Notes: a model not told the origin generated them from the letters alone. DNA of 64,000 nucleotides from DASUPK01 sp963747425 (GCA_963747425.1 CAVVFJ010000014.1:1-64000); one strand, 5' to 3'. Numbered from the stretch's first letter, positions 51,275 to 60,777 are shown. Translations and numbers: made by a program.

Positions 51275-52624
51275 TCGTCCCTGGCCAGCAGGTCGTCCCA
51301 GGTCTCGCGGCGGACGACCACCCTCGCCTCCCCGTCGCGGCAGAAGATCACCGGCGGCCTCGGGACGCCGTTGTAGTTGTTCGCCATCGCGTAGCCGTAG
51401 GCGCCCGTGGCCGGCGTGACCAGGACGTCGCCCACCCGCGGCGCCCCCAGCTCGGTGTCGCGGACCAGGACGTCACCCGACTCGCAGTGCATCCCGGCGA
51501 TCGTGGCCAGCGTCTCCGGTGCCTGGCCCGCCCGGTCGGCGATCACGGCCTCGTAGCGGGCTCCGTAGAGCATCGGGCGGAGGTTGTCCGACATGCCCCC
51601 GTCGACGGCGACGTAGGTCCGCACGCCCGGGATCTCCTTGACGGTCCCGACCCGGTACGCGGTCACACCCGCGTTGCCCACCAGCGAGCGCCCGGGCTCG
51701 ACCAGGATCGTCGGCGCCGGGTCGAAGACACGCTTGACGCCGCGGACCTTGACCTCGACGTAGTCATCGATCGAGGGCGGCTCGTCGGAGTCCAGATAGG
51801 CGATTCCGAGCCCGCCGCCGACGTTGAGCAGCTCCGGCGCCAGGTCGACCGAGTCGCAGAAGTCGGCGATCACCTCGATCGCCTTCACGTAGGGCTCCAG
51901 CTCGAAGATCTGCGAGCCGATGTGGGCGTGCAGCCCGACCAGCTCGAGGTTGGCGGATTCGCGGACCCGCTCGACCGCTTGCTCGGCCAGCCTGTCGGCC
52001 AGGCCGAACCCGAACTTGGAGTCGAGCTGCCCCGTCTGGACGTAGTCGTGCGTCGAGGGCTTGATCCCGGGGGTCACGCGGATCAGGGCCTTCTGGGGCC
52101 GGTCCAGCAGCCTGTCGGCCAGCTCGATCTCGTCGAAGGAGTCGAGAATCAGGTGACCCACCCCCGCCTCGAAGGCGTAGCGGAGCTCGCGCTCGGTCTT
52201 GTTGTTGCCGTGCAGGTGAATCCGCTCGGGATCGAATCCGGCTGCCGAGCGCCATGTGGAGCTCGCCGCCGGAGGCGACGTCGACCGAGAGGCCGGCATC
52301 GCGCATCAGCCTGTACGCGGCCGTACAGGGAAGCGACTTGCTCGCGTAGATCACCTCGAAGGCGTCGGTGCGCTGCTCGAAGGCGCTCACGTACTCCTGC
52401 GCCCGGCGGCGGATGTCGTCCTCGGCGTATATGTAGGCCGGCGTGCCGAACCGCTCCGCCAGCTCGACCACGTCGCAGCCCGCGATCTCAAGGTGGCCGT
52501 CCTCGTTCACCCGCGATCCCGCCGGATAGACCGGCGAGGCCGCGATCGGGTCCTCCATCAAACGGGTCGCGCTCTCGCCCGCCCTCGCATTGACGGAGCC
52601 TGGATTGTTCCCTTCCACGTTCAT
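51271..52624 (-). CDS. lysA: Diaminopimelate decarboxylase LysA (one frameshift)
   Basis: PLP enzyme, alanine-racemase fold, making lysine. N-terminal part ELAERFGTPAYIYAEDDIRRR, the PLP Lys in VIYASKSLP and GLSVDVASGGELHMAL precede a break near 52247, after which AAGFDPERIHLHGNNKTERELRYA continues to the C-terminus (HAHIGSQIFELEPYV, GGGLGIAYLD, ESGDVLVRD). One extra G (GGCAGC for GCAGC) explains it. ATG 52624 gives 450 residues after correction; ATG 52558 gives 428. First gene of the aspartate-family operon. Confidence 0.94.
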
Positions 52625-52664
52625 GGGAGAGGCAATTCTGACGGGAACGAGCACAATGCCCGCA

Positions 52665-53381
52665 ATGGAGCGCTCTTCGCCTCGGCGGCCTGACGTCGGC
52701 CGCCACAACGGGCTGGCCTACGCGCTCTGGTTCTCGGACGACCGAGGGCCGCGGCCCGCGGTCGTAGTGGTGCACGGCGCGGGGTCGCGCAAGGAGAACC
52801 ACGCCGACTTCGCTCGGCTCGCGACCGCGAATGGCTGGGCCGCGCTCACCTTCGACCTCCCCGGCCACGGCGAGTCCGACGGCGAGATGTCAGGCGCCGC
52901 CGTCGACAGCGTGATCTCGATGATCCACCTGCTGGCTGCGCACGGCGGCGTCGACCCCCGCCGGGTGGCGGTGCGGGGCTCCAGCCTCGGCGGCTTCCTG
53001 GCGATCTGCGCGGCTTCGGTCGCCCGTGAGATCGCGGGCGTGATCGCGATCTGTCCCGCAAGCGAGGGTCACCTGGCGCATGGCGTCCGGCAGGGGCGCT
53101 TCGAGATGCGGGTCGCCGATCCGGTGGACCTCGAGGCGTGGCTGATCGCCCAGGACGTCGGCGACGCCGTCGAGCGCCTTGCCCCCCGGCCGCTGATCCT
53201 CATGCACGCCGAGGGCGACACCCAGATTCCGAGCGACCACTCCGAGGAGCTCTACGACCGGGCGGGCGAGCCTCGCAAGCTCGTCATCGCCCCCGGCGGC
53301 GCCCATACCACTGTCCAGCACGACCCCGAGCTTCAGGGCATGGCGCTGCGCTGGCTCGAGCGGGAGCTCGACGCGGGTTAG
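52665..53381 (+). CDS. Alpha/beta hydrolase
   Basis: About 238 residues of the dienelactone hydrolase/peptidase-like alpha/beta fold. Catalytic Ser in RGSSLGGFLA, Asp in LMHAEGDTQIP, His in GGAHTTV; the oxyanion HG is in VVVHGAGSRKENH. No signal peptide. ATG 52665 (MERSSPRRPDVGRHNG) is preferred because more upstream starts, back to 52590, lie in the divergent lysA start region. Substrate unknown. Confidence 0.9.
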   Translation: MERSSPRRPDVGRHNGLAYALWFSDDRGPRPAVVVVHGAGSRKENHADFARLATANGWAALTFDLPGHGESDGEMSGAAVDSVISMIHLLAAHGGVDPRRVAVRGSSLGGFLAICAASVAREIAGVIAICPASEGHLAHGVRQGRFEMRVADPVDLEAWLIAQDVGDAVERLAPRPLILMHAEGDTQIPSDHSEELYDRAGEPRKLVIAPGGAHTTVQHDPELQGMALRWLERELDAG

Positions 53382-53412
53382 GCGTAGCGCCGCATTGGCC
53401 TGGCGAGCCGGT

Positions 53413-54216
53413 TCAGTGCCAGGGCCGCGGGGACCCGTGTCCCCTGCCGTGGCTGGACCGGGAGCTGGAGCTGGAGCTGGAGCTGGAGTCGGAGCTGAAG
53501 TGGAAGCCGGATGAATGAGTCGGCTTCGCGAAGGGCCCCTTGCCCGTGACGTCCGTGTCGCCGCCGGCCGGCCCATTTGAGCCGGTTGAAACGTTCTGGT
53601 GCGGACGATCCGGGTGAGTCGAGTGGACCGGAGGTGCCGGGTCCTTGCCGGCCTGCACCGGCGGGGTGCTTCCGGTGCTTCCGGAGCTTCCGGAGCCGCT
53701 GGACCCGTCCGAATTCCCTGTATCGGAGCTACCCGAGTCGCTTGTCGGGGGCGAGGTGACGGGTGCGGGAGACGTGATCGGAGCGGGGGACTTGGGTCCC
53801 TTGCCCGCTCCGCCGCCGCCGCCCGAGCCGCCCTGCTGACCCCTGCTGTCGTTACCGGCGTTGCCGGCACCTGCCGTGCCTCCGGTCGGTACAGCCGTCG
53901 AGGCGATGGTCTGCACGGAGGTGGCACCCCCGGGGGTGGCCGAGGCGTTCGGGGTCGCGCCCTGCGTAGCGGCGCCGAGCTCGACGTTGCCGTCCAGGGT
54001 CGTGTCGTTCGACGTCGGCCAGACGTTGAACGAAACGAGGCCCACCAGGGTCACGAAGACGATCGCGGCACCGGCCAAGACGGCACCGGACGCGCCAATC
54101 CCGACTATGAAGCTCTCAGGGGTGTTGTTCTTTGATGTCCTGGTGGCCGTGTGAGCCTCCCCCTCTCGCACGGCATGCCATTCGCGCGCACTCACAGTAC
54201 GGGCATCGTCCCGCAT
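53413..54216 (-). CDS. Single-span protein with long low-complexity outer domain
   Basis: 267 residues: a hydrophilic N-terminus, one membrane helix (GASGAVLAGAAIVFVTLVGLV), and about 190 residues rich in Gly, Ser, Thr and Pro with PAPITSPAPVTSPPTS and a polyserine run near the end (from the hexanucleotide repeat at 53462-53497). It looks like a wall-spanning stalk. No catalytic domain. Start at 54216 is the outermost start and could be later. Confidence 0.65.
   Translation of the reverse strand: MRDDARTVSAREWHAVREGEAHTATRTSKNNTPESFIVGIGASGAVLAGAAIVFVTLVGLVSFNVWPTSNDTTLDGNVELGAATQGATPNASATPGGATSVQTIASTAVPTGGTAGAGNAGNDSRGQQGGSGGGGGAGKGPKSPAPITSPAPVTSPPTSDSGSSDTGNSDGSSGSGSSGSTGSTPPVQAGKDPAPPVHSTHPDRPHQNVSTGSNGPAGGDTDVTGKGPFAKPTHSSGFHFSSDSSSSSSSSSRSSHGRGHGSPRPWH
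53462..53497. repeat. Hexanucleotide tandem repeat within a coding region
   Basis: Six units of GAGCTG (the fifth is GAGTCG) encode the polyserine run of the minus-strand stalk protein. Being a multiple of three, changes in unit number would alter length without breaking the frame. Confidence 0.85.
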
Positions 54217-54310
54217 CAGGCCGACGTTAGAAACCCCATTCGTGGGTAGCTATTTGTTCTAGCTCGGACGAAGTCCGTAGTTGCGCAAGGAAGAGCTTGT
54301 GCCGTCCGGC

Positions 54311-55453
54311 CTAGAGGTAGCCGAGGGGGTCGGTCGTCTGGCCGTTGATCCGGACCTCGAAGTGCACGTGCGGGCCGAAGCAGTACCCGGTGCAATCGCT
54401 GAGGCCGATGATCTGACCCTGCGCCACCTGCTGGCCCGCCGAGACCAGGAACCGCTCCTGGTGCCCGTAGCAGGTGGAGAGCCCCCCGCCGTGGTCGATG
54501 CAGGTGTAGTTCCCGTAGCCGCCCTCGGGGCCGGCGATCGTCACGGATCCGGCGGCCGCCGCTCGAATCGGCGTTCCGGTCGGCACCCCGATGTCGACGC
54601 CGGGATGGAACTCATAGCCGTGGCCGATGTTGCGCGAGCCGTAGCCCGAGGTGATCGGCCCGTTCACAGGCCAGATCAATCCGTGGCCGCCCGCCCTGAC
54701 CGGGCCGGCCGGCAGCGCACCCGTTCCGGCGGACAGCTGCTCGGCGATCTTCTGCGAGATGTCGCTCAGATCCCCCTCCAGGTTGTCCTGCTGCTTTCGC
54801 ACCTGCTCCAGCGTGGAGTGCTGCTTGCGACGGGCTGTGGCCAGCTGCGTCGTCCGCTGCTTGAGCGCCGCCTTGGTCACGTCAAGCTCGTGCTTGCGGG
54901 CCGCGATCTCGTCGCGGGCGGCGCGGACGGTGTTGACCGTGACCTGCATCTCGTTGCGAAGCTCGCGGACCCGGGAGACGATGTCGTTGTCCTGATGCTG
55001 CAGCGTCTCCAGGTATTGGGTCCGAGCCAGCAGGTCGTCGAAGCCGTGCGCCTGAAGGAGAACGGTGATCAGGTCCGGCTCGTTGGACTCGTAGATCGCG
55101 ACGAGCCGCTGCTCCAGGATCTGGATCGCCTCGTGGAGGCGCTGCCTCAAGGCATCGAGGCGGGCCTGCGCCTCGTTCAGCTCCGTCTGCTTCTGGGCCA
55201 GATCGGCGGCAACCACCGCCTCGCGGTTTCGCAGCGCCGCGACCTGGGAGGTGAGCTGCTGGAGCTGCGCCGACTCGTGACTGATCCGGCCGGTGAGGAC
55301 ACCGGCGTGCGCACGCACGTGCGAGAGCTTGTTCTGCGTTGTGTTGAGCTTCTGCTGGAGGCTCTGGCCCGAGGCGCTGCCCACCGTCATCGCGCATGCG
55401 CACGCCACCAGGGCGCCGGAGAGCGCCAGCATCAACCGCTTGGATCCCGTCAT
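54311..55453 (-). CDS. Secreted M23 peptidase with coiled coil (EnvC/murein hydrolase-like)
   Basis: 380 residues: signal peptide (MLALSGALVACACAMTVGSASG), two long coiled-coil segments (about 30-125 and 150-245) and a LytM/M23 domain with zinc ligands His283 and Asp287 (FHPGVDIG) and His362/His364 (GPHVHFE). Likely cleaves or helps cleave peptidoglycan at division. The 94 bases on its 3' side hold only a small GGAC-GAA-GTCC hairpin. A strong hairpin at 55478-55505 separates it from the acyl-CoA dehydrogenase upstream. Confidence 0.93.
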   Translation of the reverse strand: MTGSKRLMLALSGALVACACAMTVGSASGQSLQQKLNTTQNKLSHVRAHAGVLTGRISHESAQLQQLTSQVAALRNREAVVAADLAQKQTELNEAQARLDALRQRLHEAIQILEQRLVAIYESNEPDLITVLLQAHGFDDLLARTQYLETLQHQDNDIVSRVRELRNEMQVTVNTVRAARDEIAARKHELDVTKAALKQRTTQLATARRKQHSTLEQVRKQQDNLEGDLSDISQKIAEQLSAGTGALPAGPVRAGGHGLIWPVNGPITSGYGSRNIGHGYEFHPGVDIGVPTGTPIRAAAAGSVTIAGPEGGYGNYTCIDHGGGLSTCYGHQERFLVSAGQQVAQGQIIGLSDCTGYCFGPHVHFEVRINGQTTDPLGYL

Positions 55454-55477
55454 CTGAGCGATAAAGGTTGAACGCCC

Positions 55478-55505
55478 GCAACCGGGCTTCTGAGAAGCCG
55501 GTTGC
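55478..55505 (-). terminator. Hairpin after the acyl-CoA dehydrogenase gene
   Basis: GCAACCGGGCTTCT and AGAAGCCGGTTGC form a stem of about 13 pairs with one bulged G, placed 8 bases after the dehydrogenase stop on the minus strand and before the M23 gene start. The T-run after it is weak, so it may only attenuate read-through. Confidence 0.65.
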
Positions 55506-55512
55506 AGGTCAG

Positions 55513-56826
55513 CTACGCAGCGGTGCCGGCGGGCTTGCGTTCCGCCTTGGCGCCGTTGGTGCCCGCGCCGTTGGTGGCCGCACCATTGACCGCCTGCCCG
55601 GCGATCTCAGCGGCCTCCGCGAAACGCTCCTGGTAGGTGCGAGCCTGCATTCGCGAGATGACCAGGCGCTGCACCTGGGCCGTGCCCTCGAACAGCTGGT
55701 AGATCTTCGCGTCGCGGAACCACTTCTCCAGCGGGCAGTCGGTGGTCTGCGCATAGGGCCCGACCAGGTCCATCAGCGTGGTGGTGGCCCACATGGTCAC
55801 GTCACCGGCCTTGAGCTTGGACATGGAGCCCTGGCCGCCGGTCATCGGGATGCCGTTGCGGCCCATCCATGAGGCGCGCTGAACGAGCAGGCGCGCCGAG
55901 TCGATCTCGGTCGCGACGTCGGCGAGCACCTGCTGAATCCGCTGCTCCTCCAGGGCAGGCTTGCCGCCGTCGACGGTCTGGCCGCCCAGGTACTCCAGCG
56001 TCCACTCGTAGGCTGCCTGGGCGATGCCGATCGCCGAGGCGCCCACGATCGGGCGCGTCATCTCGAAGGTCGCAAGCGCGTTCGAGGATCCGCCCGTCTG
56101 TCCCGAACGGGCGCGCTCGAGCTTCTTGTTGAGCTTGTCCATGCCCCCGAGCAGGTTCTCGACCGGGATCCGGCAATCCTCGAGGATCACCTCGGCCGTG
56201 TGGGAAGCGCGAATGCCGATCTTCGACTCCTTCTTGCCCTGCCGGATGCCCGGCGTTCCCTTGCCGATCACGAACGAGGCCTGTCCGCGGTGGCCGAGCT
56301 CGGGGTCGACCGTCGCGACGACCACGTGGACGTCGGCGATGCCCCCGTTGGTGATGAAGACCTTCGTGCCGTTCAGGACCCACTCGTCTCCGTCGAGCTT
56401 GGCGGTGCTCTTCAGGCTCTTCACGTCGGAGCCGGCCTGCGGCTCGGTGACCGCGTAGGCGCCGAGGGCGATCTCGTCATCGGTGCCGAAGCACTGCGGC
56501 ACCCACTCGGCGATCTGCTCGGGTGTGCCCGAGGCGGCGATGCCGGCGGCGGCGAGGCCGGACCCCTGGACGGCCAGGGCGATCCCGGCGCAGCCCCAGT
56601 GGAGCTCCTCCGCGGTGATCACGCCGAGCTGCCCGCCCGGATCGGAGCCCAGCAGCTGCATGTGCTCGAGCCCCTGGAGACCCCACCTCCGGGCCTCCTT
56701 CATCACTTCCCAGGGAGTGCTCTCCTCCTCGTCGTGCTTGCGGGCGACTGGGCGGATGACCTCGCGCGCGAACTTGCGGACGTGGTCCCGGTGCTCGGTC
56801 TGCTGGTCGGTGAGCGCGAAGTCCAT
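55513..56826 (-). CDS. Acyl-CoA dehydrogenase
   Basis: 437-residue FAD enzyme starting beta-oxidation-type reactions. Features: MDFALTDQQTEHRDHVRKFA, the FAD/substrate loops AYAVTEPQAGSDVKSL and WVLNGTKVFITNGGIADV, and the C-terminal YQLFEGTAQVQRLVISR, where the Glu/Gly loop lies near the catalytic base. An extra Asn/Gly/Ala-rich tail (NGAATNGAGTNGA) is unusual. A palindrome in its promoter region is shared with the thiolase/hydroxyacyl-CoA dehydrogenase locus. Confidence 0.94.
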   Translation of the reverse strand: MDFALTDQQTEHRDHVRKFAREVIRPVARKHDEEESTPWEVMKEARRWGLQGLEHMQLLGSDPGGQLGVITAEELHWGCAGIALAVQGSGLAAAGIAASGTPEQIAEWVPQCFGTDDEIALGAYAVTEPQAGSDVKSLKSTAKLDGDEWVLNGTKVFITNGGIADVHVVVATVDPELGHRGQASFVIGKGTPGIRQGKKESKIGIRASHTAEVILEDCRIPVENLLGGMDKLNKKLERARSGQTGGSSNALATFEMTRPIVGASAIGIAQAAYEWTLEYLGGQTVDGGKPALEEQRIQQVLADVATEIDSARLLVQRASWMGRNGIPMTGGQGSMSKLKAGDVTMWATTTLMDLVGPYAQTTDCPLEKWFRDAKIYQLFEGTAQVQRLVISRMQARTYQERFAEAAEIAGQAVNGAATNGAGTNGAKAERKPAGTAA

Positions 56827-56857
56827 TCGAGCGTTAGTCCTTTCCAGGTTCCGGCAT

Positions 56858-56881
56858 TGACTGACTGGTCAGTCAGCCAGT
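56858..56881. promoter_or_regulatory. TetR-type operator upstream of acyl-CoA dehydrogenase
   Basis: Contains TGACTGAC-TG-GTCAGTCA (56858-56875, perfect 8-2-8 palindrome) overlapping ACTGG-TCAGTCAG-CCAGT (56864-56881, 5-bp arms). It is 32 bases before the dehydrogenase start. The second motif matches 16 of 18 bases of the site at 62706-62723. TetR-type fatty-acid repressors bind palindromes of this size. Confidence 0.7.
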
Positions 56882-56948
56882 CTACCCGAACCGGAAGTGG
56901 AACCTGCCACTTACCGCGCGGCCTCCCGGGGCCCAGCGAGCGGCCGGG

Positions 56949-58319
56949 TTGTGGGTAGCGTTCCCCGCCGTGCGCCTCCCCCGCCCGGTTCAGAACGCGA
57001 TCGACTGGCTCCGATTCGATCTGCTGCCACGGTTCGACCGCAGGGTTCTGGCGACGGCCGGAGGCGTGCTCGCGGTCGGCCTGATCGCGCTGCTGATCGC
57101 GGTCAACCCGTTCGGAGGGGGCGGCAACGGCGGGACCCGGGTGGTGACGATCGCCGTCGCCACGGACAACGCCCAGCAGGCGCCGGTGGGAGTGCTCGGC
57201 TTCCCGCTGGTCGCTACGCGCAACACGACCCGGATCAGCGGCCCCGATCCGATCGACGACGCCGCGGCTGCCGCACTCGCAACGCACCCTCCCGCGCCCG
57301 AGGCCGCGCCACTGGAGGCGGTGACCCTGGTGCCCGACGACGACTGGCAGGCAGGGATCGCCGCCTCCGTCCTCGCCGGCCCTCCCACGCGCATGCCCGT
57401 GCTGATCAGCCGGCACAGCGCGGTGCCCGACTCCACCACCCAGGCCCTCGCCCAGCTCAACCCGAGAGGGGGTGGAACGTCGGGCGACGTCGCCGTCTAC
57501 TCAGCCGGCGGAGCGTCCGTGCCCTCCGGCCTGAATTCGCAGGACGTCCACGGAGACTCGCCGGCGGAGATCGCCGACTCCATCGACCAGCTCCGCCAGC
57601 GGCTGGTGAAGCAAGAGCCGCAGCACATCCTGCTCGTCAGCTCGGATCAGGCGGGGTACGCCATGCCCGCGGCGGCCTGGGCTGCACGCTCCGGGGACCC
57701 GGTCCTGTTCACCGGCCCCAGGCAGGTTCCGGCGGCCACCCTGGCGGCGCTGCGGCGCCACGCCGCCGCGGCCGTATACGTCCTCGGGCCGGAGTCCGTG
57801 ATCTCCAAGGACGTGGTGAAGCAGGTCGGCAGGGTCTCGGCCACCGTGCAGCGTGTCGGCGCCACCGGAGCGGTGCAGAACGCCCTCCTCTTCGCGCGCT
57901 ACTCGGACGGATCATTCGGCTGGAACATCAACGACCCGGGACACGGGATGGAGCTCGCCAACACCGACCGGCCTCTCGACGCCGCGGCTGCGGCATCCCT
58001 CGCCTCGAGCGGCAAGTGGGGCCCGCTGTTCCTGACCGAGACAACGGACGTCCTGCCCCCCGAGCTGAGAAGCTTCCTTCTCGACATCAAGCCCGGCTAC
58101 GAGACGGACCCGACCCGGGCGGTGTACAACCACATCTGGCTGATGGGAGACGCGACCGCGATCGGCGGACAGGTTCAAGCGGAGGTCGACGAGCTGGCGG
58201 AGCTGGCGCAGATCGGTCCGGCCGGCGGGAACCAGGGGACCGCCACTGGAGGCATTGCGCAGCCAGGTGGGCTCGAGGGGGAGCCAAATCCAACGCCGCA
58301 GAAGGGGAAGAAGAAATGA
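56949..58319 (+). CDS. Cell-wall-binding repeat 2 (CWB2)-like membrane protein
   Basis: 456 residues: cytoplasmic N-terminus, one membrane helix (VLATAGGVLAVGLIALLIAV), then a domain with three CWB2-type units around MPVLISRHSAVPDSTTQALAQL, AVYVLGPESVISKDVVKQV and IWLMGDATAIGGQVQAEVDELA. CWB2 domains bind envelope polymers. The C-terminal tail is Gly/Pro/Lys-rich. GTG or ATG starts near 56949 fit; the start is 123 bases from the divergent dehydrogenase gene and may share its regulatory region. The stop overlaps the next ATG. Confidence 0.85.
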   Translation: MWVAFPAVRLPRPVQNAIDWLRFDLLPRFDRRVLATAGGVLAVGLIALLIAVNPFGGGGNGGTRVVTIAVATDNAQQAPVGVLGFPLVATRNTTRISGPDPIDDAAAAALATHPPAPEAAPLEAVTLVPDDDWQAGIAASVLAGPPTRMPVLISRHSAVPDSTTQALAQLNPRGGGTSGDVAVYSAGGASVPSGLNSQDVHGDSPAEIADSIDQLRQRLVKQEPQHILLVSSDQAGYAMPAAAWAARSGDPVLFTGPRQVPAATLAALRRHAAAAVYVLGPESVISKDVVKQVGRVSATVQRVGATGAVQNALLFARYSDGSFGWNINDPGHGMELANTDRPLDAAAAASLASSGKWGPLFLTETTDVLPPELRSFLLDIKPGYETDPTRAVYNHIWLMGDATAIGGQVQAEVDELAELAQIGPAGGNQGTATGGIAQPGGLEGEPNPTPQKGKKK

Positions 58320-58558
58320 GCGAAGCCGAGCGACCCGACAGGCTCTCCAGGACGGTCACCGTCGAGGACATCCGGGCGCTGGCCGGCCCCTCCACCCCCC
58401 ACTTCGCCCTGCAGGTGCGTAACCGGATACAGCGGCTGATCGCCGAGCTGCCCCAGAGCGACCCGGTCCGCCAGGAGGGCGAGATCCAGATCGCCCGGCT
58501 GGAGGAGCTCGCGCAGCACAGCGGCGACCCGCGGGGCGGCACCGGAGTCGCCCACTGA
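58316..58558 (+). CDS. 80-aa hypothetical protein
   Basis: Soluble small protein with VTVEDIRALAGPSTPHFALQ, VRNRIQRLIAELPQSDPVRQ and EIQIARLEELAQHSGDP; mostly helical. No family recognised. ATG 58316 overlaps the CWB2 gene stop and its own stop overlaps the next start (TGATG), so it sits in the middle of a translationally coupled three-gene operon. Confidence 0.8.
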   Translation: MSEAERPDRLSRTVTVEDIRALAGPSTPHFALQVRNRIQRLIAELPQSDPVRQEGEIQIARLEELAQHSGDPRGGTGVAH

Positions 58559-59232
58559 TGAAGGAGCTCGCTGAAGGCGTCTGGCACATCAAGTGCCTGC
58601 CGGGACTGCCCTGGGCGGTCAACGCCTATCTCGCCGGCGACGTCCTGATCGACGCCGGTTGCCGGCAGTCGACCGGGCGGATCCTCAAGCAGCTCGACGG
58701 GCACGAGGTGACATCTCACGCCTTGACCCACGCGCATCCCGACCATCAGGGCGCGAGCCACGAGGTCTGCGATCAGCTCGGCATCCCGTTCTGGTGCCCG
58801 GAGCTCGACGTTCCGGCGGCCGAGGACCCGAAGGTGATCGACGAGCGCCAGCCCGACAAGTTCATGGCCCACTTCTTCTGGCGGATCTTCCACGGCCCCG
58901 GCCACAAGGTCGACAGAACGATCGGTGAGGGCGACGAGGTCGCCGGCTTCGAGGTCCTCGACGTCCCCGGCCACTCCGCGGGCCACGTCGCCTTCTGGCG
59001 GGAGTCGGATCGCGTGCTGATCCTCGGTGACGTGCTGGCGAACATGGACCAGTACACCGGGATCCCGGGCCTCAACGAGCCCAAGCCGGCGCTGACGCCG
59101 GACCCCGCCCGCAACCGCGAGTCGGCGCGCCGACTGGCCGCGCTGGAGCCGGAGCTCGTCTGCTTCGGGCACGGTGCGCCGCTGCGCGACCCTAAGAAGC
59201 TCGTCGACTTCGTCGGGTCGCTGGCGCCCTGA
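58558..59232 (+). CDS. Metallo-beta-lactamase-fold hydrolase
   Basis: 224-residue MBL-fold enzyme with the zinc motif THAHPDHQG (His/His/Asp/His), a further His in VPGHSAGHVAFW, Asp in LILGDVLA and His in CFGHGAP. Resembles glyoxalase-II-like or hydroxyacyl hydrolases; substrate unknown. ATG 58558 overlaps the upstream stop by one base. Convergent with the membrane gene at 59248. Confidence 0.92.
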   Translation: MKELAEGVWHIKCLPGLPWAVNAYLAGDVLIDAGCRQSTGRILKQLDGHEVTSHALTHAHPDHQGASHEVCDQLGIPFWCPELDVPAAEDPKVIDERQPDKFMAHFFWRIFHGPGHKVDRTIGEGDEVAGFEVLDVPGHSAGHVAFWRESDRVLILGDVLANMDQYTGIPGLNEPKPALTPDPARNRESARRLAALEPELVCFGHGAPLRDPKKLVDFVGSLAP

Positions 59233-59247
59233 GCGGGCGCGACCCGC

Positions 59248-59724
59248 TCAGAAGATCGCGCCGGTGGAGATCAGCAGCACGAAGAGCGAGATCGGCACGC
59301 CGAAGTCGCTGAGCAGGATCAGGGTGTTGCCGGGCGCGTAGTTCCGGTCGCGGACGATCTCGACGACGTGGTACAGCCCGGCGAGCAGAAGGAAGGTCCC
59401 GCCGGCCAGCGATGCTGCCACCCAGGCCTCGGACGCGTCGCACGAGGCGGCGTAGATGCCCGCGAGGCCCACCGCGAGGTTCGCGAAGCCGACCTCGTAC
59501 TGGAAGCCACTCGTCTCCCAGCCGATCGACTTCGCCGTCTGCTTGGCGAAGACGGTGTGCATCAGCGACGAGAAGACCGCGGTCCATCCCAGCCCGAGGA
59601 ACAGGATCCAGCGCAGCGCCTCCTCGTCGAAGGGGGTCGACCCGTCGGTGCCCGGGGCGTTCCAGCCGATCGCGGCGAACAACCAGGAGAGCGCAAGGGT
59701 CAGCGGTACGACGAGTACGCCCAT
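59248..59724 (-). CDS. Four-span membrane protein (DUF6790-like)
   Basis: 158 residues with four hydrophobic helices and the distinctive loop MHTVFAKQTAKSIGWETSGFQYEVGFANLAVGLAGI, which I associate with DUF6790-type proteins (from memory). No catalytic residues recognised. It follows the LLM oxidoreductase gene by 11 bases on the same strand. Confidence 0.78.
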   Translation of the reverse strand: MGVLVVPLTLALSWLFAAIGWNAPGTDGSTPFDEEALRWILFLGLGWTAVFSSLMHTVFAKQTAKSIGWETSGFQYEVGFANLAVGLAGIYAASCDASEAWVAASLAGGTFLLLAGLYHVVEIVRDRNYAPGNTLILLSDFGVPISLFVLLISTGAIF

Positions 59725-59735
59725 TGCGCGGCAGT

Positions 59736-60764
59736 CTACGAACCGGGCCCGAAGGAATCGATGATCTTCTGCTGGTACTCGCCGATCTGCTCCGGCGGTA
59801 TGAAGTAGGTCGCCGGCGTCAGGAAGACTCCGTCGCCGCGCTCCGCGACCTCGGCGACCCGCTCGCGCACCTTGTCCAGCGGCCCCGCGGCGGTGAACGC
59901 CTCGACCATCTCGTCGGGGATCTGCTCGGGGACCGCAGCGAGGTCGCCCCTGCGGAAAGCGTCGCCGGCCGCCTCGGCCGCATCGGCGAAGCCGTGCATC
60001 TCCCAGAGCGGCTTGTAGGTGCGAACCGTCGAGTAGAAGGCGATTGTGCGGCGAGCGGCGTCGAGGGCGCGGGCCTCGTCGTCGTCGATCACCGTGGTGA
60101 TGGTGGGAATGAAGTCGAGGTCGGAGCGCTGCCGGCCCGAGCGCTGCAGGCCGGTCTCGAAGCTCGGGATCACGATCTCATCCAGCCAGCGCACCGGGCA
60201 CATCGGGTGGCCGATCAGCCCGTCTGCGACGTCTCCCGCCATCCGGCACATGCCCTCGCGCATCGCCGCTGCGTAGATCGGGACGCGATCGCGGACCGGC
60301 TTGTGGGGCCTGATCCAACCCTTGATGTCGATGTCCATGTACTCGCCCTCGTAGCGAATCGGCTCGCCGGTCGAGGCCTTCTCCATGATCAGGCGGGTCG
60401 CCTCGACCGTCTCGCGCAGGTGCGGAGCCGGCTTGCCGTAGTCCACGGAATGCCAGGTCTCGTTCAGGCGCTTCACCCCGGCGCCCAGGCCGAGCCGGAA
60501 GCGGCCGCCCGACATCTCGTCGATGTCGAGCGCACTGACGGCGAGGATGAAGGCGCTGCGCGTGAAGGCCCAGGCGATGCCGGTGCCGACGTTGACCTTC
60601 TCGGTCTTGGCCGCGAGCCAGGTGGCCTGGGTGACGGAGCTGCGGAAGAGCTCCGGGGTCCAGACGCAGTCGATGCCGGCGGCCTCGGCCGAGCTCGCCT
60701 GCTCGGCGAGGTCGCCGGGCGTATCCCCGATCGCCGCTATCGAGATCCGGTCGAGGGCGGACAT
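59736..60764 (-). CDS. LLM-class (F420-type) flavin-dependent oxidoreductase
   Basis: 342 residues, luciferase-like TIM barrel. Features: ASSAEAAGIDCVWTPELF, VNVGTGIAWAFTRSAF, LDIDEMSGGRFRLGLGAGVKRLNETWH and VPIYAAAMREGMCRMAGDVADGLIGHPM, matching F420-dependent LLM proteins common in actinobacteria. Substrate unknown. ATG 60764 (MSALDRISIAAIG); the frame is open upstream into the glycosylase gene but that is not coding. Confidence 0.92.
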   Translation of the reverse strand: MSALDRISIAAIGDTPGDLAEQASSAEAAGIDCVWTPELFRSSVTQATWLAAKTEKVNVGTGIAWAFTRSAFILAVSALDIDEMSGGRFRLGLGAGVKRLNETWHSVDYGKPAPHLRETVEATRLIMEKASTGEPIRYEGEYMDIDIKGWIRPHKPVRDRVPIYAAAMREGMCRMAGDVADGLIGHPMCPVRWLDEIVIPSFETGLQRSGRQRSDLDFIPTITTVIDDDEARALDAARRTIAFYSTVRTYKPLWEMHGFADAAEAAGDAFRRGDLAAVPEQIPDEMVEAFTAAGPLDKVRERVAEVAERGDGVFLTPATYFIPPEQIGEYQQKIIDSFGPGS

Positions 60765-60777
60765 GCGGCGGCTGACC

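Noticed and set aside
53462..53497. CRISPR-like or non-coding tandem repeat
   Set aside because: Simple in-frame hexamer inside a low-complexity coding region, without spacers.
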